From contig JABMLP010000021.1 in NCBI GenBank assembly GCA_013176395.1, positions 682,001-746,000 on the forward strand: a DNA stretch of 64,000 bases, read 5' to 3'. Position 1 is the first letter of the stretch; the number at the start of each line of letters is the position of its first letter. The notes under the pieces were generated by a model that saw nothing but the letters and a program-made list of their open reading frames with translations, was not told where the DNA came from and did not search any database. This document shows positions 14,054-24,130 of the stretch, in pieces. Source of the stretch: Venturia oleaginea (lineage: Eukaryota > Ascomycota > Dothideomycetes > Venturiales > Venturiaceae). Position numbers and translations under genes: made by a program.

Positions 14054-15870
14054 ACGTGTTTCACCACTCACTTGGCCACCCCAACCACTAAATCTCAAGT
14101 CATCGTGCGATAAACCTCCCACCAATACAGCTTTTATTAAAATAATTCTAACAATACATTCTTTACGTATTTGGGCATCGATTAATCTTATGACCTTGAA
14201 TACCGCAGCCACTACATGTTGGTAATGCTCGCTGTCGTACGACGACTTCCTGATCTTGAACACTATCTCTAGAGCTATTTTCGCATCCCTCGACCAAGAA
14301 CTGACCCTGTTGAGCTTGTAAAACGCCTCCATATGCAATATATCGTCTACGATACTGTTGCTTCTGTTTTCGTCGTTGGTTCTCTGTACGAAGCTTCCTA
14401 TTCTCTTCTGCAAGTATTACTGCTGAATTCATTGCGACTTGACATCCTTTGATGAGTTGACCAATTGCTTGACTACTTGGGCTCTGAGATTGGCGATGAA
14501 GAAGATTTCGGACGAGCTGAGCCTGCTGCTCAAGCTGAGCTATCGTACGAGGAGTTTCTGACGTCCACTGTGGCGCTACCTCCATGGGGTGTACCTGGTG
14601 GTGAGGGCGTTTTGGTAACTGTAAGTGACGAAAGAACGCGCTGCGGGTCGTACGGAATAATTCCTGTCGCTTGAAAACCGCTCTTAATATTCTGCTCAGA
14701 GAAGATAGTAGGTCGGATGCTTGCATAGATTGATAGAAAGTCCTCTTTATCAATATGGTGGGTTCCCTGACGAACAAGCTCTTGAACTGCTTGGCCGTAT
14801 GAGCGTTTCAAAGGCGAAAAACAGCTTACATCAAGCGGCTGAAGAAGATGAGATGTGTGTGGCGGCATACAGAGTGTGATGATGTTATTCGTACGACAAT
14901 ATTCGTCAAAGTCTGGTGTTGCGTGACTGCTGTGGCCATCGAGGATAAGGAGGCGGTGGGTACCCTTCGTACGAGCTTCGGTATGAGTATTGAAATGCTT
15001 GATCCACTCAAATCCAAGCTCATCAGTTGTCCAGCCATTATTGCTGATAGCAATAACCCAATCGGCCGGTAACTGACGGTACCAGTTTGATTGATGTACT
15101 TCTCCAGGAAGGATAATAAACGGCGGAATTGCCCAGCCTGACGCGTTGATTCCCTCAATCGCTGTTATCCATTCACGATTCCCTGGCTGTACAACAGTTG
15201 CTCGTCCGACTGTATCTGCGCTTGTAACCACCTTTGAGGTCGCGATAACCCCCATCATAAAGCCAGTCTCGTCAAAATTGTATATATCCTCCGTAAGGAT
15301 GCCGTACGACAGACGCGTCTCTTCAACACGCTGAAACCACGCGTTGATTGTCGCTGGATCTTCGCATTTTGCACGCTGTGAATGGAATTTACGATTCCAC
15401 TTCGTACAAAGCTCCGGCTGAGCGTTGATGAAGCGGGATACCCAGTTCTTCCCGACTAATGACAGTGGAGGATTCGTACCGCGTTTTTCGAGTAAAGCGT
15501 TTGCCATTCGTCGTACGTCGATAATTTGGGGCGGAAATCCTCGTCGATCAAGGTCTAGGATCCACTGAACCAGAGCCTGCTCTTCATGTATTTGTAACTT
15601 TCTCTTTTGGTGGTTAGATTCGCTTCGTGGTTTACCACCTTGAAGACGAGACTGAAGTGTAGATCGAGGAATATCGTACGACGCTGAGATTTGACGTTGA
15701 CTTAAATTTGGATTCGTTTAAAAGCTCTGCTTCGCAAGAAGTAATCTAGCCTCTTTGCAAGCCGATCCGGGGGTTATTGTTGACATTATCGCGATAATTG
15801 TACGAAGGGATTAGACTTTTTGGTTGGGTGGCCAAGTGAGTGGGGTGGCCAAGTGAATGGTGAAATACGT
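14054..15870 (-). mobile_element. Fot1/pogo-type DNA transposon, decayed copy
   Basis: The left end begins ACGTGTTTCACCACTCACTT (14054-14087) and is mirrored at the right end (15821-15870). TA precedes the left end; TT follows the right end, so the expected TA target duplication is imperfect. The right inverted repeat is 50 bp against 34 bp on the left because a 16-bp CACTTGGCCACCC block is tandemly duplicated there. The element is 1817 bp, a normal length for the family, and encodes a broken transposase on the minus strand. Its termini share the ACGT-TTCCACCA-like outer segment with the neighbouring element, so the two are related. Confidence 0.85.
14163..15786 (-). pseudogene. Broken pogo/Fot1 DDE transposase
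   Basis: Related in layout to the intact transposase next door. The reading frame starts at 15786 and meets an in-frame TAA at 15718-15720. It then runs open through the DDE domain: first Asp in NFDETGFMMG, second in LLILDGHSSH, third in LQPLDVSCFSPLK. The frame is lost around 14540-14583, and the C-terminal region, with the zinc-knuckle CSGCGIQGHKINRC, continues in another frame to 14163. One nonsense and one frameshift are enough to inactivate it. The TAA could have come from CAA, a CpA-to-TpA change compatible with repeat-induced point mutation; that origin is inference. Confidence 0.85.
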
Positions 15871-15911
15871 TTAGCAAAGGTAGGTGTACCTAAGGCTTAC
15901 GATTGTAAATA

Positions 15912-17743
15912 ACGTATTCCACCACCGAGCCGGCCAAACCACCGAGCCGGCCACTTTTCCTTGGCACGACCAACTCATATTACGCCTCTTCAATTTTATC
16001 GCTATCAACAATAGATTCCAAGTCTGTCGTGCTGCTATCTGATTCAGAAGATAGCTCAATATCCTTTTTACACGTTCGCGCATTGTGCCCATTCGCGCCG
16101 CAGTTCCCACAGCGCCGTAAAGCTGGCCGGGCTGTTTCTTGATCACCACTACCACGAGCCTTCTTTGATTTCTGAGGCGCTACAGACGCCTCAGCAGCTA
16201 CCTGCGCTGCTGCAGTCCCGTACTCTATAGTACCACCTTGCTGGATCCACTTCCTTTTGCGAGATTTTCGCTTCATCATTACTGCCAATTGCTCTTCAAG
16301 CTCGTGGTTTCGTGCAATAAGTAGAGCGTTCTGGTGCAGCATCAATTCAGCGCCCTTGACAAGCTGAGAGAAGCCAGTCTGCGCAGTAACTGGTGACCGA
16401 GTGAAAGATTCGCGTACAAGCTTTGATTGAGATCCAAATTCTTGAGTATTGCTTGGAGTCTTCGACTGCCACGGCGTCTCCTGCGGTGGGGGTGCTGGTG
16501 GGGTACGTAGCCGTACTTCAAGGCGATCCAATACCACCTCCGCGTTGATAGGGACTAGCCCTACCATCTCAAAAGCCTTTCGACAGTTCTCTTCTGTAAA
16601 CACGTCGAAAAACGCGTCTTTGAAGGCCGGGAGGAAGCCTTCTTTGTTAATATGGTAGACGCGTCGGCGTGCCAAGTCTCGAACTCGTTGAGAGTACTTG
16701 CACTTCAACGGCGAGAAGCAGACCACATCAAGCGGCTGGAGGATATGCGATGAATGAGGTGGCATACAGAGCGTTAGCATCTTATGTTCGAGGCAGTAGT
16801 CCTTGAAATCCTGGCTGAGATGGCTCTCGTGGCCGTCCAAGATGAGCAGCCTATACCCCCCTACTTGACGCGCCTTTGTATGCGCGTCAAAGTGCTTCAA
16901 CCACTTAAGACCAAGCGCATTGTTTGTCCAGCCGTTCTCAGAGACCGAGAGCTTCCAATTCCGTGGTATATCTGCCTCCTCATACCACGCAGAGATGTGA
17001 ACGCGTCCTTTGTAGATAATAAAGGGAGGGGTCGCACACCCAGCGGCGCAGATACTCTGGATAACTGTAACCCACTCTCGATTGCCTGGCTGGATCAAAT
17101 TAGGCCGTGTACGTCTTTCAGAAGCTGTGACGACCTTCATTGACCCAATAACGCCCATCTGGAAGCCAATCTCGTCAAAGTTGTGCGTATCCTTGTCGTG
17201 GATGCCGTACTTGGCTTTAGTATCTGCAACGAGCTTGAACCACGCGCCGATAATCTCTGGGTCTTCCTGTAGTATCCTCTTCCTATCCTTGGCTCGATTG
17301 AAGGCCATCTTGAGCTCATCTGAGCGCGTTACGAACCTCTCAGCCCAGTTTTTCCCTACTGGCTCTCCACCGCGTACACCCAGTAGTTTATCCGCCATAT
17401 CTGCCACCTCACACAGCCGCGGCGCAAATCCTCGCAAATCGAGGTCGAGGATATATTGGACAAGCGTCTGCTCTTCTGTTGCAGTGAGCTTATGGGAGTT
17501 TGGGCGAGTTTGAGATCGAGAGGTAATTCCGCAGAGCCGATCAGAGGGCCTTTGGTGTTTGATGTTGAAGGCTGCAGCAGCGCGCTGTAGGCTTTGAAAT
17601 TGGCCAGAGGTATAGGCCTGAAGAGCGAGATCAATTCTGCCTTCTTCTTGAACGGCTATCGCGTTGCGTTGTTGAGACATTGCGTGTTGAAGAGGGTAAG
17701 GGCTGTGCCAAGGAAAAGTGGCCGGCTCGGTGGTGGAATACGT
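15912..17743 (-). mobile_element. Fot1/pogo-type DNA transposon, apparently intact
   Basis: 1832-bp element with a perfect TA target duplication (15910-15911 and 17744-17745). Inverted repeats begin ACGTATTCCACCACCGAGCC. The right arm is 39 bp (17705-17743) and the left arm 56 bp (15912-15967), the difference being a 17-bp tandem copy of the ACCACCGAGCCGGCC block. Between the arms is one uninterrupted transposase frame. The element sits 41 bp from the decayed relative. Confidence 0.9.
15980..17680 (-). CDS. Pogo/Fot1 family transposase, full length
   Basis: 566 residues, no introns. The N-terminus has a psq-like helix-turn-helix (about residues 15-60) and a CENP-B-like DNA-binding part (VGKNWAERFVTR). 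The DDE_1 catalytic core follows: first Asp in HNFDEIGFQMG, second in LLILDGHESH, third in LQPLDVVCFSPLK, so all three acidic residues are present. A helical Gln/Leu-rich segment is followed by a basic KSRKRK patch and a C-terminal zinc knuckle (CGNCGANGHNARTC), then an acidic Ser-rich tail. Intact ends and target duplication make this a candidate autonomous element. Confidence 0.92.
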   Translation of the reverse strand: MSQQRNAIAVQEEGRIDLALQAYTSGQFQSLQRAAAAFNIKHQRPSDRLCGITSRSQTRPNSHKLTATEEQTLVQYILDLDLRGFAPRLCEVADMADKLLGVRGGEPVGKNWAERFVTRSDELKMAFNRAKDRKRILQEDPEIIGAWFKLVADTKAKYGIHDKDTHNFDEIGFQMGVIGSMKVVTASERRTRPNLIQPGNREWVTVIQSICAAGCATPPFIIYKGRVHISAWYEEADIPRNWKLSVSENGWTNNALGLKWLKHFDAHTKARQVGGYRLLILDGHESHLSQDFKDYCLEHKMLTLCMPPHSSHILQPLDVVCFSPLKCKYSQRVRDLARRRVYHINKEGFLPAFKDAFFDVFTEENCRKAFEMVGLVPINAEVVLDRLEVRLRTPPAPPPQETPWQSKTPSNTQEFGSQSKLVRESFTRSPVTAQTGFSQLVKGAELMLHQNALLIARNHELEEQLAVMMKRKSRKRKWIQQGGTIEYGTAAAQVAAEASVAPQKSKKARGSGDQETARPALRRCGNCGANGHNARTCKKDIELSSESDSSTTDLESIVDSDKIEEA

Positions 17744-17799
17744 TATCTATATTCAATTAACTACGTGTTACGCGAAGGCTATGGCTCAAAATAAAGTAA

Positions 17800-18003
17800 T
17801 CTAGCTGGATTTGGCTAATCCGTACAGTAGGGTTCAAGTGGTCCGGGGCGACAATATCGTATCAAACAAGTGAAGCGAAGCTTGCAAGATATAAGAGTCG
17901 TGAATTGTGCTAAGTAACTAAAAGCAATAGCGAAGTAACTAGAGAGTGAAGATACGAGACACTGAGGGAGCAGAGTCTCGTCTATAATATAGTAAACGCC
18001 CAT
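17800..18003 (-). repeat. Possible LTR fragment of a retrotransposon
   Basis: On the minus strand this stretch has a TATA-like TATATTATAG followed by a T- and C-rich segment resembling the U3-R-U5 of ascomycete LTRs. No second LTR, primer-binding site or gag/pol frame was found nearby, so it would be a solo or partial LTR. The assignment rests on general look only. Confidence 0.25.
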
Positions 18004-18250
18004 AAGGCTCGAAGCCTAATGCATGAGCCAGATGGCTCATGGCTCAGAGGTTGACTCTTGAGCTGACCTGCTCATGGCTCATGACCTGAGCCTTGAGCCA
18101 ACACGTGATCCCCAGGATTCTGTGTAACATTCAACCAATCATAAACAAACAGACCGGTGCGTATTTGAATGCATATGAATGCAGTCAAATACAACTGAAT
18201 ACCATTGAATACAAGTCCACGTGACAGTATTCGTAACATACCGGTAAAGC
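18004..18250. repeat. TGAGCC-rich imperfect repeats and TGAATRC repeats
   Basis: Between about 18004 and 18105, GGCTCATG, TGAGCCTT and their complements occur many times, forming imperfect palindromes. From about 18160 to 18230, TGAATGCAT, TGAATAC and TTGAATAC units recur. The remainder up to 18418 is AT-rich and otherwise featureless. The origin is unknown. Confidence 0.5.
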
Positions 18251-18418
18251 TGTAAGATATACCGTAGAAGCTATAGCTTTAAGCTAAGCTAGCGTATTTA
18301 TTACTTCTTCGGGACATGGGCCACGCATTCACTTAACCGTAGCATATGATAGTACTTTCGAAGGGTATCATTATCGACAAGTAAGAGCCTGGTATTAGAG
18401 GAGAACTATTATTATCGG

Positions 18419-20259
18419 CTATACCAGCAAGATTCCCGTTCGTAGAAACCTTTTAAAGTAGGTACCAAGTTCCTCCACAGCATTCTCACCCATTTCCACA
18501 GCCGTCCCAATCCAGCCATCAGGTCTCAACACAAAGATGGCTCCTTTTCTAACATCCACACCATATCTCTCATGCGCCGTACCATCTTCATCATAGAAAA
18601 TCCTCCCAAAAGGTTGAATACCAAGGATCTCGTACGCCGAAGCACCAACAGTCGCTGATACAGTGAGGAATGAAATCGGATGTGCCTTATTCGAGAAGAA
18701 AAATGTGGATTGAAGCTTGTCAGAAAGCTTCTTGAGGCTGGACGATGTATGCTGTGCTTCTCCTGTGAAGACAACGACGTAAAAGCGTCCAACGTTAGAG
18801 GTTTCCTTGTGTAATCGTGTTGCTTCGAAGGTCGCGGGTTTCTGTAACGTCACGTCTGGGCCTCGTTTTCCTGGTACTGTTGAGAGCATATCTGGACCAT
18901 GCTTGAGCGACCCTTCGATGTTGAGAACTTGATCGGGCTCGTAGAAGATGCCCAGACCACTGCTGAAAGTTCCCGCCTCGGCCATTACTTCGCCTAAGAT
19001 GTTGTTGGGATTGGCATTTGGATCGCCTTTCCATCCAATGGGCAATTGTAGACTCATGAGACGGGAGATGTCTTTGTCATAGTTGATGAGCTTCTCCACG
19101 TTTGGCCGACGCTCTGTCTCGTAGCTTTGTAAGAGTGATGGCTCTGCTTGTCCACGAATGACCATCGCCAGCTTCCATGCCAAATTGACTGCATCGTGGA
19201 GACCAGTGTTCATGCCTTGGGCCGCGCCACTGCTATGTGTATGACATGCATCTCCAACGAGGAACAGGCAGTCTTTATGGAAGAAATGACGAGCTGTACG
19301 CTGTCCGACCACATAAATGGTCCACCAATCCACTTGCTTGAAGGTCAATTTGAATGGCTTTACTGACGCGATGGCTTCTTTCACCGCGGCCTCCTGATCA
19401 AAGATGTCGTATGCCTTTTGACGCTCTGCAGTGAAAGCGAATCCAATGCGAGTCGCGCCATGATCCAGAGCTGCCCATAGTACGTTACCGTGCGTGGGCG
19501 ACTCAATTGCACAATATGTCCTTGGTTTCGGAAGATCAGTCTCAACGACACCGTCTACGCGAACCCATTTATCCTCAGACGATGTGCCATCAAATGGTAT
19601 ACCAGCTGCTCTTCGAACAAATGAGCGTCCTCCGTCTGCGCCGACGAGGTATTTGCATTTGACGATTGATTCATGACCCGTCACCCCATTCTTCATAGTC
19701 ACCGTTATCCGGTGATCTCCAATTGGTATACTCTCATCCACATCCAACTCAATCAACTCCGTAGAAGATTCCAGTGTAACGCCTTGTGCCTTCAATGCCT
19801 CCCGAAAGATAGCCTCCTGATATTTCTGTCGCAGAACCAGTGCAAAGTCCCAAGTCGTATCCTTCATCTTCTCCATGAAATGTCATCCTCGTCCATGAAC
19901 CTCTTTCCCATCCTTATCGTACGAGACTGTGGCTCGACATGCGAAGCACTCCTGGGCAAGCGAGTCTGCGAGACCAAGCTGGTCAAGCATTTTCGCTGAT
20001 CTTGGGTATAGGGTGATAGCTCTGCCATACTCATCCCGTGCGCTTTTCGTCTCCTTCTCAATGATACGTAAACGATGTGGTGGGGGTAGGTTTCGTGCAA
20101 GTTGGAAGGCGGTGATCAGTCCTGTCTGTGTCAGTGATGTATATATCTACTTGGTAATTCAAGAGATGACTTACCAACAGGGCCTCCTCCCACCACGAGG
20201 ACATCAATATGCTCCTCCTCCACAGCTAGCTGCTCTGATCGCTGGTTAATATCATTCAT
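18419..20259 (-). pseudogene. FAD-dependent aromatic monooxygenase (phenol hydroxylase type), one nonsense codon
   Basis: Two exons (20175-20259 and 18419-20121, 53-bp intron) encode 595 codons of a class A flavin monooxygenase. The FAD-binding GGGPVG is completed by splicing, followed by the DG motif LVGADGGRSFVRR and the GD motif FLVGDACHTHSSGAAQG. The C-terminal third looks like the thioredoxin-like domain of phenol 2-monooxygenases. Substrates in this family are phenols and related aromatics; the actual one is unknown. A TGA at 19883-19885 interrupts the frame between GRG and HFMEK, where relatives have Trp (GRGWHF). A single TGG-to-TGA change therefore explains it, and the rest of the frame is undamaged. 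Translation could in principle resume at the Met three codons later, but that product would lack the FAD fold. Confidence 0.85.
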
Positions 20260-21017
20260 TTTCTACTCCATTGAAGGTGAACATTTCCAGCACTCTTGAC
20301 GACATAAGAACAGTGAGGCTTAGTCTACAGGCATCATCTGGAGCTACCTGTTGCGATGCCATGTTAGGAGCATACTCTACTGGTGACTCTCCAATCGGCT
20401 GGCAACGATAACGATTTCGGCATAGCGATCTAATGAACGTGCGGGATAGTTCTACGTCTCAGAGCCGGTGTTCGGAGCATCAAAAGAGGTCTGAACCATT
20501 AAATCAAGGCTGAGTCTTATCTTTTAGTAAGACTAGGGAATCGGTTCGTTGATGCGACGGAGAAGGCTGTTGGAAGATTTGAAGCCTGGACGGACGTACG
20601 GTTGTATCACGTGTGATTCACTCGGAGGGCCTCGTTGCCAAGGCTGGATTATGAAGAAACGAGAGAAAAAACAGCGCACACAGCGAGAACTCAATTTTTG
20701 GAATTTACAGAAGTATCATCTAAAGATCATCAAAACACCTCTGCCAGTGGCCGCTCCGGCTTCTAGAGGCCATCGCGCGTCCCTCAGCGTCGATGAGATA
20801 CCTCTAGAGTCGCCGTCGCGGCCACGGCAGAGCAAGCAGACGAATACATGAGCAAGCTACACGAACGATGCGTCCACCAAAGACAACAGCAACCATCTAG
20901 TCACTATCTTCCGGCTAGTCCATCACCCCAGATGACACTGCAACGCTTCGAGTCGACGAGTCACCGCTAGAACGGCAATAACTTCAACACAACTCAAACA
21001 CCAGACGCCCGGTGTGC
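20260..21017. other. Upstream of the monooxygenase pseudogene, no gene
   Basis: Short GC-rich open frames without motifs; probably promoter and degenerate sequence leading into the tandem repeat. Confidence 0.45.
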
Positions 21018-21775
21018 AACAATCGGCACCACACACCACTGCAACGACTAGACAACCTCTCCCAACGTCTTGGCAAACCGTCCTGCTACAAGCTGTTGCC
21101 CAGAGCCTTGAGCCTCTCCCCAAACTGTTGCCTCCCAGTTATGGCATTGGCAAGAGTAGGTGCGCGACACAGTAAGTAGTAAGGACGCATAGAAGGAGCC
21201 TATTGGCGGCAAATCCCCTCTCTGTAAGCTAGCAGACGTAGCCTTGAGCCTCTCCCCAGACTGTTGCGTCCCAGTTATGGCAGTGGCAAGAGTAGGTGCG
21301 CGATATAGCAAGCAGGGAGAGCGACTAGCAGCAGATAGGCTCCGACTATAAGACGACAGGTCTACAACACAATCGGTGCGACACGATACGGCAGCTGCTA
21401 GAGAACCTCATCTACTATCGTCTCCGCAAACCGTCCTGCTGCAAGCTGATGTCCAGAGCCTTGAGCCTCTCCCCAAACTGTTGCGTCCCAGTTATGGCAT
21501 TGGCAAGAGTAGGTGCGCAACACAGTAAGCAGTAAAGACGTATAGAAGGAGCTTATTGGCGGCAAATCCCCTCCCTACAAGCCAGCAGACGTAGCCTTGA
21601 GCCTCTCCCCAGACTGTTGCGTCCCAGTTATGGCATTGGCAAGAGTAGGAGCGCGATATAGCAAGCAGGGAGAGCGACTAGCAGCAGGTAGGCTCCGACT
21701 ATAAGACGGCAGGTCTATAGCACGATCGGCGTCATACAATACGGCAGCTACCAGACAGCCTCGTCTACGGGCATA
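21018..21775. repeat. Higher-order tandem repeat, 353-bp unit
   Basis: A 60-bp block beginning GCCTTGAGCCTCTCCCC occurs four times, at 21105, 21241, 21458 and 21594. Spacings are 136, 217 and 136 bp, so copies 1 and 3 and copies 2 and 4 are both exactly 353 bp apart. The sequences that follow alternate between two types: one contains GGCGGCAAATCCCC, the other GCGACTAGCAGCAG. A linker of about 80 bp with CAAACCGTCCTGCT precedes copies 1 and 3. The array thus has just over two units of a two-part repeat. It has no long open frame. Confidence 0.9.
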
Positions 21776-22581
21776 CCCGGAGTATCACACCCAAGCAGCG
21801 AAATCACGACTACGATGGTTACTATTGTCTCCAGCATCACACAACCAAATACACCGCCGCATAGGAATCTGGTGCAAGGCAACTTTCACAAGCAGAAACA
21901 TACTTAGGGAACCCGTTGGCCTTGAGGGATAAGGCGAAACAGATAGACAAAGCTGAGCACTAGAGGGAGACTGTAGGTAGAAGGATAGCGAAACACGAGG
22001 CATTGCCTCTTGAGTCTACATAGCACAGATATACTAGCAGAGTAACCAGTATCTACAAGAGCCAGCGGGCATTTGGAGATACTGGTTAAGGGAAAAGAGG
22101 GAGGACGGAGGGGACAGCTGGTCTTGTTTCAGTGAACGGGGCGAAGTGGGGCGCGGTGGATTATATAATCTATCACGTGTCGGCTGTCTGATGAAGTCCT
22201 CCTAACCGGACATAGCTGCGTGATTAAGCGGCTGCAACCGAGTAGGATAAAATCAATCAATCAATCAATGAAGAAACGAGACTAGATGGAATTAAGAAGA
22301 ACGATTTAGTTATATCGTCGATCCCATCTCTAGAAAAGGCTCACTGTACTGCTGAACTGTTGTCGACCATTCTCGAGGTCTGTTCTGAAGTGTCAAGTAA
22401 CCTTATACTCATTCTCATTCTCATTCTCATTCTCATTCTCAAAACACCTCGTAGCAAGAATCAAGAGTTGGTCAACTTCTATGATCGCCCGGGATTCCGG
22501 TCAAGAATGCGGTTTAGTATTTCTACTCCAACTCTGTTCGATCCACCCAGCCTTGCCGAATCCAACAACAACATTGCTATT
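21776..22581. other. Degenerate sequence and simple repeats before the aldo-keto reductase
   Basis: Directly downstream of the tandem repeat. The plus strand has open pieces (for example near 21900-22010) broken by frequent stops, suggesting old coding sequence of unknown kind. A short (AATC)n run lies near 22253 and a (CTCATT)n tract at 22408-22440. Confidence 0.4.
22408..22440 (+). repeat. (CTCATT)n microsatellite
   Basis: Five and a half perfect CTCATT units just downstream of the aldo-keto reductase stop. Confidence 0.9.
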
Positions 22582-23654
22582 CTACAACCTGTTGTCCGGA
22601 GCAAACTTATTCTGCCAAAATCCCCTGAAATGCTTCTGAAGCCCCATCTTTCCAATCTCCTCTACCTCCTTTGGCGTCAACTTGAACGTAGTCGCTCTGA
22701 GGTAATCACTCAATCGCTGCTCCTTGGAACTTGTAGTAATAGTGACAACGTCGGAGTCAATAGTCCATCTCAGTGCAATTTCTCCCTCGGAAACTGCATA
22801 CTTCTTCGCCAACGCTGAGTAGGTCTCGTCCAAAGGACCCGGCTTTGCCTTGGTGACTGCGGTGAGAGGTCCGTAAGCTGCAGTAGCGATTCCGTGCTTC
22901 TTTTGGAAGGCGAGGAGATCACCGTGCTGAAGGTACGGGTGAAATTCAATCTGGTTGATCGATGGGATGACTTTGGCAGTTTTCAAGGTAGATTCAAGGT
23001 CGGGAATCAGGTAGTTGGATACACCAATTGACTTTGCTAGACCAGCTTCCTTGAGCTGCTCCATCGCGGCCCAGGCTGCTTGGATTTTTGCCGGGTCATT
23101 GTTGATTGGGTCCTTGGGATCGTTTGAGGCGAAGTAAGGAGCGTGGATCAGGAAACTACAATCATTGTTAAAGAACATCTCACACAAGACCAGAAACGTG
23201 ACTTACAGGTCCACGTAGTCAACTTGTAACTTCTTTAGAGAAGTCTTGAGAGCAGCGACTGGGTCACTGATGCTGTTAATAACCTTTGTGGTTATGAAAA
23301 GCTTGCTTCGATCAACGCCACTTTCCTTGATCGCAAGACCAAGCTCTGGCTCAGTCTTGTAAACTAGAGTCGATGTTAGGATCTCCGAGTGCCAGAGCGG
23401 ATCGATCTAGAAACCTTCAGCTCCGTCCAAGTGATAGTATCCTAGACTGATGGCAGTCTTTACAGATTCGACCAGAGTACGGTCGATGATTGATTCGTCG
23501 CCCTTTTTGAACCAGGCGGTTCCAGTACCATAACCAAGCTACGGCTTTCAGTCAGCCCTCACTCCCTCCAGATCCCTAGATACCGAGTTACCATGGGAAT
23601 TGAAGTGCCATCGCTGAGCTTCAAACTTGGAATTGGAGTATTGATTTTAGCCAT
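22582..23654 (-). CDS. Aldo-keto reductase
   Basis: NADPH-dependent carbonyl reductase of the AKR superfamily, probably cytosolic; substrate unknown. Exons 23592-23654, 23415-23538, 23207-23363 and 22582-23155 give 305 residues. Splice phases 0, 1 and 2 join the frames exactly, with all three introns ending in TAG. The catalytic tetrad is visible: Asp and Tyr in HLDGAEVYKTE, Lys in LFITTKV and His in DLFLIHAPYF. The cofactor end lies in the IALRWTIDSDVVTITTSSKE region. Length is normal for the family. It resembles ascomycete xylose-reductase-like or glycerol dehydrogenase-like enzymes, but I cannot choose. Confidence 0.9.
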
Positions 23655-24130
23655 ATTGCGATTGCGGGGTATTGAGCTTTGGAGGGGTCGTTTTTGAAGC
23701 TGACAAGAGACGATAGGTGTGACGGTAAGTTTGAAGTTTGATATTCTTTGAAGGTCGCGAAGGTGCATGGAAGTCCTACATGTATGATTCATGGATTGTT
23801 TCTTGATTGCTAAGCCTAATGGCAGTTGTAGGTAGATGCAATATGTGAGCAACATGACATCAGCCGGACTTCCGAGTCAGGTAAGGGCTCCATATAAATT
23901 CATCAAAGCTATCGGATACTGTTCTATGAAGAAAGGAGTTCTCTCCGACTGCACAGAGTCATATCATTCGCGCCTCGCTCTTTGGAGGACCGCTCAGCAT
24001 CATGGGGAAATGGGAGACGATCATGAATGTAGTCAAGTACAGGTTTTACTAGCTATCCGTGGGGCAAGTTGTAATACACCTCAAAAGCACCATCATGCCA
24101 TGGATGCTAAGAAACGCGTTACTCACAGGT
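23655..24130. other. Intergenic between two minus-strand genes
   Basis: Promoter of the aldo-keto reductase and 3' region of MCR1. Open frames here have no motif. Confidence 0.5.

Noticed and set aside
21048..21311. Short minus-strand frame within the 353-bp tandem repeat
   Set aside because: It only reflects the repeated DNA, and the second repeat copy does not keep the frame.
22170..22210. CTGATGAAGTCC followed by a GGAC arm, resembling a hammerhead ribozyme core
   Set aside because: The GAAA that must follow stem II is missing (ATAGC instead), and no matching stems I and III are visible.
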